From Curtobacterium sp. MCJR17_020 (lineage in GTDB: Bacteria > Actinomycetota > Actinomycetes > Actinomycetales > Microbacteriaceae), in assembly GCF_003234365.2 (NCBI RefSeq), contig NZ_CP126260.1:620001-684000 (forward strand): DNA of 64,000 nucleotides. The letters run 5' to 3'. How positions within the stretch are numbered: position 1 is the first letter of the stretch; each line of letters starts with the position of its first letter. Below the pieces are notes generated by a model. It worked only from the letters and a program-made list of their open reading frames with translations. It was not told the DNA's origin and made no database searches. A program made the translations under genes and the position numbers. Shown piece by piece: positions 41,574-49,638 of the stretch.

Positions 41574-42661
41574 GCCCCCGCCGGATGCAGGTGACCGAGG
41601 TCTGGCGGGAGGCGTGGCGTGACATCGCCTCCGGAGCTTCGTGGGCAGCCGTGACCGCTGTCGTCCTCGCGGTGCTGCTCGGCGGTGTCGTGGGCATGCG
41701 CGCCGCAGCGGTCGCCGATGACGTCCGAGCGGCTGCGGCGTTCGTCGCGAGCGGTGCGGCGACGACCGTCCAGCGGGCCGAGGGCCGGATCGACGGCCGC
41801 GTGTGCGATGCCCTCGCGGATGCCGAAGGGGTCATCGCGTCCGGTGCGTTCCGGCGCCTCGACGCCGGGGTCGTCCCCGCCGCGCTGCCGGGCTCGGCGA
41901 TCCCGACCTACGAGGTGACCGCCGGGGTGCGTGGCCTGCTCGGCGGCTCGGCTGCCGACGGGGCCGCGGGAGTGATCGTCTCGCCCACGGTGCACGAGAC
42001 CCTGGGTCTTGCTGCCGGCGATCGCCTCGTGACGGTGGGCGGCGCGGTCACCGGAGTCTCCGGTGTGTACGTCCACCCCGACGACGGCCGGGACCCCGAC
42101 CTGGAGTACGCGGTCCTCGCGCCGACGGTGGACGACGGGTCGCCGTTCGACGCCTGCTGGGCGACGGTGTGGCCGCAGCGCGACGACACGGTCTCGATGC
42201 TCCGGCGCACCGTTCTGCCGGCGAGCGGGGCCGAGGGCGAAGACCGACCGACAGCCGGGCAGCTCAACCCGACGCTGGGTGCGGTCTTCACCCCCGCGGC
42301 ACGGCAGCCGGTGCTCGTCCCGTTCGGTGCAGCGGCCCTCGTGGGGCTGACGATCGGCGCGGCAGCGGTCGCACGACGCCGGCTCGCCCTGGCCTCCGAC
42401 CGGCACGTCGGGGTACCGCGGAGCGCGCGGGTCCTCGGCATCGTCCTGCAGCACCTGGTCTGGGGGTCGGTCGGGGCCGTGGTCGCGACGAGCGTCGCGG
42501 TGGTGTCGGTGCGTGGCCTCGACGTCGAGGACGCGCTGCCGATCGTGCGCGAGGCGATCGCGATCGCGGCACTCGGCCTCGTCGGCGTGCTCCTCGGTGG
42601 GGCGCTCGCCGCAGCCGCGATCCGCGAGCGCGCGCTGCACCGCTACTTCCGCTCCCGCTGA
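41570..42661 (+). CDS. ABC transporter permease (FtsX/MacB-like, four helices)
   Basis: 363 aa. One N-terminal helix (ASWAAVTAVVLAVLLGGVV), a roughly 220-residue extracytoplasmic domain (residues 45-240; GVIVSPTVHETLGLAAGDRL), then three C-terminal helices (VPFGAAALVGLTIGAAAVA, HLVWGSVGAVVATSVAVVSV, AIAALGLVGVLLGGALAA). This is the MacB/FtsX layout in short form. It completes the cassette started by the secreted peptide gene at 39044. What it exports or extracts from the membrane is unknown. Confidence 0.85.
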   Translation: MSPRRMQVTEVWREAWRDIASGASWAAVTAVVLAVLLGGVVGMRAAAVADDVRAAAAFVASGAATTVQRAEGRIDGRVCDALADAEGVIASGAFRRLDAGVVPAALPGSAIPTYEVTAGVRGLLGGSAADGAAGVIVSPTVHETLGLAAGDRLVTVGGAVTGVSGVYVHPDDGRDPDLEYAVLAPTVDDGSPFDACWATVWPQRDDTVSMLRRTVLPASGAEGEDRPTAGQLNPTLGAVFTPAARQPVLVPFGAAALVGLTIGAAAVARRRLALASDRHVGVPRSARVLGIVLQHLVWGSVGAVVATSVAVVSVRGLDVEDALPIVREAIAIAALGLVGVLLGGALAAAAIRERALHRYFRSR

Positions 42662-42696
42662 CCGCAGCTGGGTGCTGCGCCACGTCAGTTCGCGTC

Positions 42697-42751
42697 GAGC
42701 GACACATCTCGGGCGCCGGGCCGCGAGCAGTGTCGCCCACCACGAGACTCG
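42697..42751. repeat. Hairpin repeat, copy 1 (left of the VOC gene)
   Basis: Begins GAGCGACACATCTCG and ends CCACGAGACTCG; GCGACACATCTCG and CGAGCAGTGTCGC form the arms of a near-perfect hairpin. A second copy with about 75% identity lies at 43725-43779 on the other side of the VOC gene. Confidence 0.75.
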
Positions 42752-42770
42752 CTGCGACCACCGACGGACC

Positions 42771-42796
42771 CATTTGGTTGACGCGTCAACCAAATG
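42771..42796. promoter_or_regulatory. Perfect 26-bp palindromic operator upstream of the VOC gene
   Basis: CATTTGGTTGACG is followed directly by its exact complement, ending 16 bases before the ATG at 42813. TTGACG (42778-42783) plus a 17-base spacer plus CACACT (42801-42806) forms a promoter whose -35 is inside the palindrome and whose start point would fall at the ATG. A dimeric repressor, for example MarR or TetR type, is the likely binder; none is encoded adjacent. Confidence 0.85.
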
Positions 42797-42812
42797 GGCG
42801 CACACTGGTGCC

Positions 42813-43697
42813 ATGCACACGCAGGACCTCCTCGCCGCCGACACCGGGATGGGTGCCGTCACCCTCCGCGTCGCGAACCTCGACCGGATGATCGGCTACT
42901 ACCGCGACGGCGTCCAGCTCTCGCTGCTCTCGAACGAGGGCGGTGTCGCCGTGCTGGGGCGACCGGGCGCCGGGGGTCTGGCGATCCCGATCGTGATCCT
43001 CGAGCACGCGCCGTCGATGCAGCACGCCGGTCCGCACGACGCCGGCCTGTTCCACACCGCGATCCTGTTCGACACGAGGGCCGACCTGGCCGCCGCGCTG
43101 TACTCGGTCGCGACGAAGTTCCCACAGACCTTCACCGGCAGTGCCGACCACCTGGTGAGCAACGCGTTCTACTTCACCGATCCCGAGGGCAACGGCGTCG
43201 AGCTGTACTGGGACCGCGACCGCACGGAGTGGTCGTGGACGCACGGCATGGTCGACATGGACACGAAGTACGTCGACCCGAACGCGTTCCTGCAGGAGCA
43301 CCTGACGGCCGAGGCGCTGGAGTCCGCGCCGAACGCGCCGGGTCGGGTCGGTCACGTGCACCTGTCGGTCGGCGACGTCGCCAGCGCGAAGGACTTCTAC
43401 GTCGACAAGCTCGGCTTCGCGACGACGGCCGGGTGGGGCGAGGCCCTGTTCGTCAGCGCCGGCGGCTACCACCACCACATGGCGATGAACACCTGGAACT
43501 CCCGCGGGGCCGGGCGCCGCCAGCTCGCGCTCGGGCTGGGGCTCGTGCGGATCGAGGTGCCTGGGTCGGACGACCTCGGTGCCCTCGTCGCACGCATGCA
43601 CGACACCGGGGTGCAGACAGCGGACGACGGCCGGACGGTCGCGTTCGAGGACCCGTGGGCGAACCGCATCGAGGTGACCGCGCCCGGTCGCGGCTGA
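42813..43697 (+). CDS. Two-domain VOC family protein (glyoxalase/extradiol-dioxygenase-like, CatE type)
   Basis: 294 aa with two vicinal-oxygen-chelate modules. Module 1 begins GAVTLRVANLDRMIGYYRDGV with metal His at GLFHTAILF and Glu in GNGVELYWDR; module 2 begins GRVGHVHLSVGDVASAKDFYV, with YHHHMAMNTW and a final Glu at ANRIEVTAPG. This matches the CatE-like catechol-2,3-dioxygenase/ring-cleaving or quinone-detoxifying subgroup. The ATG at 42813 lies 6 bases after CACACT. It is a single-gene unit between two hairpin repeats and probably inducible through the palindrome upstream. Substrate unknown. Confidence 0.9.
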   Translation: MHTQDLLAADTGMGAVTLRVANLDRMIGYYRDGVQLSLLSNEGGVAVLGRPGAGGLAIPIVILEHAPSMQHAGPHDAGLFHTAILFDTRADLAAALYSVATKFPQTFTGSADHLVSNAFYFTDPEGNGVELYWDRDRTEWSWTHGMVDMDTKYVDPNAFLQEHLTAEALESAPNAPGRVGHVHLSVGDVASAKDFYVDKLGFATTAGWGEALFVSAGGYHHHMAMNTWNSRGAGRRQLALGLGLVRIEVPGSDDLGALVARMHDTGVQTADDGRTVAFEDPWANRIEVTAPGRG

Positions 43698-43724
43698 GCC
43701 CGCGGGGCGGCCGAGACTCGGGCT

Positions 43725-43779
43725 GAGCGACTGTTCTCGCGGCCTGGGCCACGAGAAGTGTCGCTGACCCCGAGACTCG
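43725..43779. repeat. Hairpin repeat, copy 2 (right of the VOC gene)
   Basis: GAGCGACTGTTCTCG ... CGAGAAGTGTCGC ... CCGAGACTCG: same layout as the copy at 42697, with arms AGCGACTGTTCTCG and CGAGAAGTGTCGCT. It lies between convergent genes and may double as a terminator; an extra CCGAGACTCGG (43711) precedes it. Confidence 0.75.
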
Positions 43780-43792
43780 GCGCCTGCCCGCG

Positions 43793-44578
43793 TCACGCGC
43801 GGTTCGAGATCCCGCCGTCCGACGTCAGCAGCTGCCCGTTCACCCAGCGCCCCTGCTCCGAGCAGAGGAACCCGACGAGTGCAGCGGTGTCCGACGGTCG
43901 TCCGAGTCGGCCGAGCGGCGTGCCCTCGACCGCCCAGCGCTTGACGTCGTCGGACATCCACCCGGTGTCGTTCGGGCCGGGGTTCACCACGTTCGCACTG
44001 ACGCCGAGGCTACCGAGCTCCTTCGCAGCACCGAACACGAGTCGGTCGAGCGCCCCCTTCGACGCCCCGTACGGCAGGTTGTACGCGATGTGGTCGCTCG
44101 TCAGCGCGACGATCCGCCGGCGGACCCGCGGTGCGGCGTCGCCAGCGCGTTCGAGTGCGGCCGCGTACGCCTGCACGAGCAGGAACGGTGCGCGGGCGTT
44201 GACCGCGAAGTGCCGGTCCCACGACTCGACCGTCGTGGTGCGGACGTCCGAGTCGACCGATTCGCAGTGCGACATCACCAGGGCGGTGACTGGTGCGCCC
44301 GCTTCGGTCTCGGCGCGGCCGACCAGGGCGGCCGCCTGGTCCGGGTCCTCCAGGTCGACCGGGAGGCGCGTCACGCGTGCACCCACCGACTCGCAATCCT
44401 GCACGACGGATTCGACCCCGTCGGGATCCGCCCCACCGCTCACGCGGTCGTCGTACGGGCCCCACCACGAGATGGCCAGGTCCCAGCCGTCGGTCGCCAG
44501 ACGGGTGGCGAGCGCCGCGCCGATGCCGGCTCTGCGGCCCACGCCGGTCACCAGGGCGAGTGGTCGTGCGGACGTCAT
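43793..44578 (-). CDS. SDR family oxidoreductase (FabG-like)
   Basis: 261-aa short-chain dehydrogenase. Unusual cofactor loop VTGVGRRAGIGAALATRLA, as in the 3-oxoacyl-reductase-like SDRs with TGxxxxxGIG. Catalytic Ser in IVALTSDHIAYNL, YxxxK in LPYGASKGALDRLV, and C-terminal NVVNPGPNDTGWM with GQLLTSDGG. The ATG at 44578 has an AGGAGG RBS and is preferred over a longer frame from 44716. Substrate unknown. Confidence 0.9.
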   Translation of the reverse strand: MTSARPLALVTGVGRRAGIGAALATRLATDGWDLAISWWGPYDDRVSGGADPDGVESVVQDCESVGARVTRLPVDLEDPDQAAALVGRAETEAGAPVTALVMSHCESVDSDVRTTTVESWDRHFAVNARAPFLLVQAYAAALERAGDAAPRVRRRIVALTSDHIAYNLPYGASKGALDRLVFGAAKELGSLGVSANVVNPGPNDTGWMSDDVKRWAVEGTPLGRLGRPSDTAALVGFLCSEQGRWVNGQLLTSDGGISNRA

Positions 44579-44705
44579 ACGGGCCTCCTGTCCGGTGCGC
44601 CGTCGCACCGATCGCCACCCAGTCTGCCGGAACCGGCCACGCGCGTGGCCATCGCACTCGGCGTCCTGTCGGCGAGGACCGGCACGCGAGGGCCAAGATG
44701 GACGG

Positions 44706-45266
44706 ATGCCACGCACACGACCACCGCTCGGACGCGGACCCCGCGGCGGTCGTCCGGACCCGCGCGACCTGCCGATCGAGCACGTCCGCGACCGGATGTC
44801 GTCCTACATCTACGGCAACATCACGGTGCTCGCCGCCGCGATCGCCGTCGACCCGGCCGCGATCCAACACGGTTCGGCGGTCTGGGCCGTCCTGGCGACC
44901 GCGGTCCTGACCTACCTGGCGCACGTGCTCGCGCACCTGGTGGCGCACGGCCTCGGCGGCGACGACTCCCAGACCGACGACGCCCGGCGCGAATCGGTCG
45001 TGACCATCATGCGGAACGCGAACCCGATCGCGACGTCCGGGCTCATCCCCGCGGTGCTGTACGCGGTGGCGTGGATCGGGTGGATCCCGACGGGGTGGGC
45101 GCAGACGGCCGCCCTCGTCATCCTGGTCGTGCGCATCGGGATGGTCGGCGTCTTCATGCAGCGGTTCAGCGGCAAGCGGCCCACGTTCCTCGGGCTCTGG
45201 GGTGGCATCGTGCTGGCCGCCGTGGCGTTCGTGATCGGTCTCGTGAAGGTGGTGTTGACGCATTGA
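44706..45266 (+). CDS. Unknown membrane protein upstream of signal peptidase I
   Basis: 186 aa, not recognised. After an Arg/Pro-rich start and RMSSYIYGNITVLAAAIAV come four likely helices (about 32-48, 55-75, 110-150, 165-183). GLGGDDSQTDDARRESVV forms a polar loop. It may belong to a VIT-like or DUF-type family I cannot name. Its TGA overlaps the TTG start of lepB, so they are coupled. The frame upstream of 44706 is antisense to the SDR gene. Confidence 0.75.
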   Translation: MPRTRPPLGRGPRGGRPDPRDLPIEHVRDRMSSYIYGNITVLAAAIAVDPAAIQHGSAVWAVLATAVLTYLAHVLAHLVAHGLGGDDSQTDDARRESVVTIMRNANPIATSGLIPAVLYAVAWIGWIPTGWAQTAALVILVVRIGMVGVFMQRFSGKRPTFLGLWGGIVLAAVAFVIGLVKVVLTH

Positions 45267-45883
45267 GTGCCACCGAGTCCGAGCCGAAGCCGAAGCGGGC
45301 CGGCTGGAGGTTCCTCCGCGACCTCGTCGTCATCGTCGTCGTGGCGCTGCTGGCGTCGTTCCTGGTGAAGACCTACCTGGTCCGGTCCTTCTACATCCCG
45401 TCCGCGTCGATGGAGAACACGCTGCTCATCGGCGACCGTGTGCTCGTCAACGAACTCGTCCCCGGCGCCGTCCCCCTGCAGCGTGGTGACGTCGTCGTGT
45501 TCGAGGACCCGGGCGGCTGGCTCGGCACCGGGCAGGGCGACGACCTGATCAAGCGCGTGATCGGCCTGCCCGGCGACACCGTCTCGTGCTGCGGCACCGG
45601 TGGTCGGCTGTCCGTGAACGGCCACCCGGTCGACGAACCCTACGTGGTGCCCGAGATCGGGTCGGACCGGGTCTCCGGCACCGACTTCGACATCACCGTG
45701 CCGAAGGGGCGCATCTGGGTGATGGGCGACAACCGGTATAACTCGGCGGACTCCCGTGTGCACGGCACGGTGCCGGTCGACGACGTGGTCGGTCGTGCGT
45801 TCATCACCACGTGGCCGGTGTCACGGTGGACGGTGCTCTCGCGGTACGCCGACGAGTGGGACCAGGTGCCGGACCCGTCCTGA
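45263..45883 (+). CDS. lepB: Signal peptidase I
   Basis: 206-aa membrane-bound serine protease that removes Sec signal peptides. Single N-terminal helix (DLVVIVVVALLASFLVKTYL), the nucleophile Ser in IPSASMENTLLIGDRVLV, the general-base Lys in DLIKRVIGLPGDTV, and the box E end RIWVMGDNRYNSADSRVHG. Cys pair SCCGTGG lies in the insert. TTG start at 45263 overlaps the upstream TGA (TTGA). The enzyme would process the exported proteins of this window, including the surface and secreted ones. Confidence 0.95.
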   Translation: MSATESEPKPKRAGWRFLRDLVVIVVVALLASFLVKTYLVRSFYIPSASMENTLLIGDRVLVNELVPGAVPLQRGDVVVFEDPGGWLGTGQGDDLIKRVIGLPGDTVSCCGTGGRLSVNGHPVDEPYVVPEIGSDRVSGTDFDITVPKGRIWVMGDNRYNSADSRVHGTVPVDDVVGRAFITTWPVSRWTVLSRYADEWDQVPDPS

Positions 45884-46005
45884 GCGGTCCTGAGCGGCCT
45901 TGAGCGGTCCGGGGCGGTCGTTGCCCGCCCCGGTCGTCCGGTGCGGTAGCGTTCCGATTCCCGTGCCGGACCGTCCGCAGCGGGGTGAGCGGAGGCACTG
46001 TTCCG

Positions 46006-46854
46006 ATGGACGCTGCGCCCATGGACTACGTGACCGGGGGTGACGCAGAGCTGTCGATCCGGCGCATCGGGACGCACGGACACCGCTCCGGCACGATCGG
46101 CCCCCGACCGGACCACGTGGTCTTCTGGCTCGCCGACGGCCGTGCCCGCCTGACCGCGGACGACGGCTCGAGCTGGGACGTCGGCGCCGAACGCCCGATG
46201 ATGCTCTCCGCCTCGGTCGCGTACGGCTTCGACACCGACGCCACGGCGATGACCCTGCTGCACCTGTCGCCGGCGTTGCTCGGCGGACGCGACGGCGGCG
46301 GCGGCGACCGCGACGGCGGCGACCGCGGCGGCGGCCCAGCGGCCGAGTTCCGGCAACCGGACGCCGCCGACCCTCGGATCGAACCCCTCCGAGCACTGCT
46401 CCGCGACGTCACCGGTCGCGTCCTCGACCCCGCGCTGCCGGCCGACGAGCGGGCTGCCCTGAACCGACGCATCGCGACGGTCGTGCTGTCGACGTTCTCA
46501 CCGTCGCGATCCGACGTCGAGCACCGGATGCGTCGTGCGATCCGCTTCGTGCACGACCAGGCCGACCGGCCGCTCTCGGTGGGCGACATCGCGGACTCGT
46601 GCGGCCTGAGCGAGCGCGGCGTGCAGGACCTCTTCCGCCGGCGGCTCGCGGTGACACCGATGCAGTACCTGCGCGAGGTCCGGCTCGACCGGGTCCACCT
46701 CGAACTCGGCCGATCGCGTTCGGGCGCGCTGCTGGTGAGCGACGTCGCCCGGCGCTGGCAGTTCACGCACCTCGGGCGCTTCGCCGCCCACTACCGCGCA
46801 CGCTTCGGTGAGCAGCCGCACGAGACGATCGCACGGGGTCCCGGCGCGGTCTGA
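46006..46854 (+). CDS. AraC family transcriptional regulator
   Basis: 282 aa. N-terminal cupin-like sensing half (RPDHVVFWLADGRARLTADDG), and a C-terminal double HTH: RFVHDQADRPLSVGDIADSCGLSERGVQDLFRRRL then TPMQYLREVRLDRVHLEL and VARRWQFTHLGRFAAHYRARFGEQP, typical of AraC/XylS. A low-complexity insert GGRDGGGGDRDGGDRGGG (about 46284-46338) splits the sensing half and linker. ATG 46006 follows GGAGG at 45991; GTG 45985 is an alternative. Targets unknown. Confidence 0.9.
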   Translation: MDAAPMDYVTGGDAELSIRRIGTHGHRSGTIGPRPDHVVFWLADGRARLTADDGSSWDVGAERPMMLSASVAYGFDTDATAMTLLHLSPALLGGRDGGGGDRDGGDRGGGPAAEFRQPDAADPRIEPLRALLRDVTGRVLDPALPADERAALNRRIATVVLSTFSPSRSDVEHRMRRAIRFVHDQADRPLSVGDIADSCGLSERGVQDLFRRRLAVTPMQYLREVRLDRVHLELGRSRSGALLVSDVARRWQFTHLGRFAAHYRARFGEQPHETIARGPGAV

Positions 46855-46866
46855 ACCGACCCGCGC

Positions 46867-47187
46867 TCAGCAGCCCGTCGTCGTCAGCGTGACCGTCGCG
46901 ACGGCGTCGTTCGTCACCGTCGTCGTCTGCGGGCACAGCGAGCCCGCGCGGACGGTCACCTTGCCGAGCGGGACCCCCGCGAAGTCCGCGGTGCCACCGG
47001 GGAACACCCGCTGGTGCTCGGAGAGCTTGCCCGTCGAGGCGAAGACCTTGACCTCGTACGGGCGGTCGGCGGCGTTGTCCGACACGGTGACCGAGACCTG
47101 ACCGGTCGAGTCGTGGGCACCGCACCCCGCGAGCGTCACCAGGGCCGCCGCGGCGAGGGCGACGGCGGGCAGGACACGGCGGGACAC
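46867..47187 (-). CDS. Small lipoprotein of unknown function
   Basis: 106 aa. Signal with lipobox TLAGCG near residue 21, then a small beta-rich domain (QVSVTVSDNAADRPYEVKVF, VFPGGTADFAGVPLGKVTV) with an internal and a C-terminal Cys that could form a disulfide. The GTG at 47187 gives the only sensible signal peptide; the longer frame is antisense to the phosphatase gene. Not recognised. Convergent with the AraC gene. Confidence 0.7.
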   Translation of the reverse strand: MSRRVLPAVALAAAALVTLAGCGAHDSTGQVSVTVSDNAADRPYEVKVFASTGKLSEHQRVFPGGTADFAGVPLGKVTVRAGSLCPQTTTVTNDAVATVTLTTTGC

Positions 47188-47328
47188 GCGTCCAGGGTAG
47201 TCCGGCGCCGGGCCGCGCCGGACCAGGGTCGGCCGCCGAACACTCGGCGCGCCTGCCCCGCGGACTGGGGTGGTGCGTCCTCCGTAGTGGGGACAGGACC
47301 TGTCCGGTTGGCGCGTTAGCGTGGGTGC

Positions 47329-48534
47329 ATGCACTCGGAGACAGCGACGACCGTCCCAGTCACCGGCGCGCCCGACGCCGTGCGCCGAGCAGCGCTGCTC
47401 GCCGCACTCGACGTGGTCGAGGGTGGCGCCGAAGAGCGCTTCGACCGGATCACCCGCATCGCGCGTGAAGCCCTCGGTGTCTCCGGCTCCTTCCTGAACC
47501 TGGCGGGCGAGACCTCGCTGACCATCAAGTCCCAACAGAGCGACAGCTACTTCGGACCGGTCATCCCGCTGCAGGACACCTTCTGCGGGCGGACGCTGGG
47601 GGAGCGCGGCCCCGTGCTCGTGCCGGATGCGCGCATCGACGCCCGCTACTCCGACATGCCGATGGTCGTCGGCGACCCGAACGTGCGCTTCTACGCCGGG
47701 GTCCCGCTGCGGCTCGGCGACGACGACGTCAAGGTCGGCACGCTCTGCCTCATCGACCCGGAACCGCGGACCCTCGACGCCGACGAGGTCGCCCTGCTCC
47801 AGGAACTCGGTGTCTGGGCCGAGCGGGAACTTGCAGCCGGCGCCGACGAGGACCGCCTGCGGTCCGTGCTCGCGGGGCTCGAACCCGGCACGGTCGACGT
47901 GCCCGGCTACCGGATCGCCGGGCTGTCGGTGCCGCACGGCGTCGTCTCCGGCGACTTCCACGACTGGCACCGTTCGGGTGACGACGCCGTGCACCTGACC
48001 GTGGCGGACGTCATGGGCAAGGGCATGTCGGCTGGGCTGCTCGCTGCGAACATCCGCGGTGCACTGCTCGCCCGCGGTGACCTGGCACCCGACGTCGCCG
48101 TCGCCGAGCTCGAGGCGCAGGTCGCACCCGACCTCAGCCGCGCCGAGTCGTTCGCGACGATGTTCCACGGCCGGCTCACGCCCTCGACCGGCCGGATCGA
48201 CTTCACCGACGCCGGACACGGACTCGTCCTGCAGCTCCGCGACGACGGCGCCGAGCGGATCCTGCGGTCGTCGGACCTGCCGATCGGGCTGCACCCCGCG
48301 GGCATCGAACGTGCCTCCGGGTCGCTCGTCATGCGTCCGGGTGACGTGGTCATCGTGGTCAGCGACGGCGCGCTCGAGCTGTGGGACTCCACGCTCGCGT
48401 CACTGTCGCAGCTCGGGGTGCTCTACCGCGGGTCGCCGGACATCGCGACGTTCCTGCAGCGGGTGCGGTCGCGTGCGGTCGACCACGACCCGGGCGACGA
48501 CCTGACCGTCGTCGTCGTCGCGCGCGAGCTCTGA
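47329..48534 (+). CDS. GAF domain/SpoIIE-type PP2C phosphatase
   Basis: 401 aa. N-terminal GAF sensor (about 25-170; FGPVIPLQDTFCGRTL, RFYAGVPLRLGDDDVKVGTLCLID) and a C-terminal SpoIIE/RsbU-like PP2C phosphatase (about 185-400): GVVSGDFHDWHRSG, VADVMGKGMSAGLLAANIRGAL, FTDAGHGLVLQL, DLPIGL and VSDGALELWD with the metal Asps. Such proteins dephosphorylate anti-anti-sigma factors in partner-switching. TAGCGT (47317-47322) ends 6 bases before the ATG, suggesting a leaderless message. No sigma/anti-sigma genes are adjacent. Confidence 0.92.
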   Translation: MHSETATTVPVTGAPDAVRRAALLAALDVVEGGAEERFDRITRIAREALGVSGSFLNLAGETSLTIKSQQSDSYFGPVIPLQDTFCGRTLGERGPVLVPDARIDARYSDMPMVVGDPNVRFYAGVPLRLGDDDVKVGTLCLIDPEPRTLDADEVALLQELGVWAERELAAGADEDRLRSVLAGLEPGTVDVPGYRIAGLSVPHGVVSGDFHDWHRSGDDAVHLTVADVMGKGMSAGLLAANIRGALLARGDLAPDVAVAELEAQVAPDLSRAESFATMFHGRLTPSTGRIDFTDAGHGLVLQLRDDGAERILRSSDLPIGLHPAGIERASGSLVMRPGDVVIVVSDGALELWDSTLASLSQLGVLYRGSPDIATFLQRVRSRAVDHDPGDDLTVVVVAREL

Positions 48535-48768
48535 CGACGAGCCGTCGGCAGGCCGTGCGCCGGTCGTCGGTAGGTCAGGACTGGTCGCTCGTCGACTGGT
48601 CACGACGTGCCGTCGGCGCGCCGCCGGGCGGTCACGAACGGTCGGGCGGCGGGGGTCTGAACGACGGCTCGTGACCGGTCGCCGGATGTGAGCGGGGTGT
48701 CGTGACCGGTCGGGGCCCGGTCGGGGCACGCTCGGGGCACGCAGCAGCAGGCCCGCAGCAGGAATCAG

Positions 48769-49638
48769 CTAGGCGCCGAGGCGCTCGATGAGCTCGGCGT
48801 AGCGCGCGGCGGTGCGGGACACGATCGCCTCGGGCAGCACCGGGGGCGTGCCCTGGCGGTCCCAGTTGGCGCTGAGCCAGTCGCGCACGATCTGCTTGTC
48901 GAAGGAGTCCGTCCGACCGTCGGCCCGGGCGTCCCAGTACCGGCTCGAATCGCTGGTCAGGACCTCGTCCGCGATCCGGATCCGGCCGTCGGCGTCCTGC
49001 CCGAACTCGAACTTGGTGTCCGCGATCACGACGTCGCGCTCGAGGGCGATCGCCGCCGCCTCGGTGTACACGTGCAGCGACAGGTCGCGCAGGGTCGCCG
49101 CGACCTCGGCGCCGACCAGGTCGACGGTCTGCTCGTACGAGATGTTCTCGTCGTGCTCACCCTGCGGTGCCTTGTGGGCAGGGGTGTAGATCGGCTCGGG
49201 CAAGCGGTCGCCGTTCGACAGCCCGTCGGGCAGGGCGACGCCGCAGACGCTGCCGGTCTGCTGGTACTCGGCCCAGCCGCTGCCGACCAGGTACCCGCGC
49301 ACGACGCACTCGACGGGGAACATCTCGAGCGGCATGACGTGCATCGACCGCGACTCGACCTCGGCCGGCACGGGGGTGCCACCGGACGACGGGCCGATGA
49401 TGTGGTTCGGGACGTCGCTCAGCTGCGTGAACCAGAAGCGCGACAGGCGGGTGAGCAGCTCGCCCTTGCCCGGGATCGGTGGCTCGAGTGCGAAGTCGTA
49501 GGCGCTGACCCGGTCGGACGCAACGAGCAGCAGCTCGGACGCACTCTGGATGTCGGCGGTACCGGTCGGCACGTAGAGCTCGCGGACCTTGCCCGACGAG
49601 ACGTGGTCCCAGCCGGCGATCACGGGCGCGGCGCTCAT
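48769..49638 (-). CDS. purC: Phosphoribosylaminoimidazolesuccinocarboxamide (SAICAR) synthase
   Basis: 289 aa. ATP-dependent condensation of CAIR with aspartate in purine synthesis. Signature parts are VSSGKVRELYVP at the N terminus, ELLLVASDRVSAYDFAL, ECVVRGYLVGSGWAEYQ, IADTKFEFGQDADGRI with DEVLTSDSSRYWD and DKQIVRDWL. ATG 49638 overlaps the purD stop (ATGA), so it is translated with purD. Normal length for the long bacterial/eukaryotic-like form. Confidence 0.97.
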   Translation of the reverse strand: MSAAPVIAGWDHVSSGKVRELYVPTGTADIQSASELLLVASDRVSAYDFALEPPIPGKGELLTRLSRFWFTQLSDVPNHIIGPSSGGTPVPAEVESRSMHVMPLEMFPVECVVRGYLVGSGWAEYQQTGSVCGVALPDGLSNGDRLPEPIYTPAHKAPQGEHDENISYEQTVDLVGAEVAATLRDLSLHVYTEAAAIALERDVVIADTKFEFGQDADGRIRIADEVLTSDSSRYWDARADGRTDSFDKQIVRDWLSANWDRQGTPPVLPEAIVSRTAARYAELIERLGA

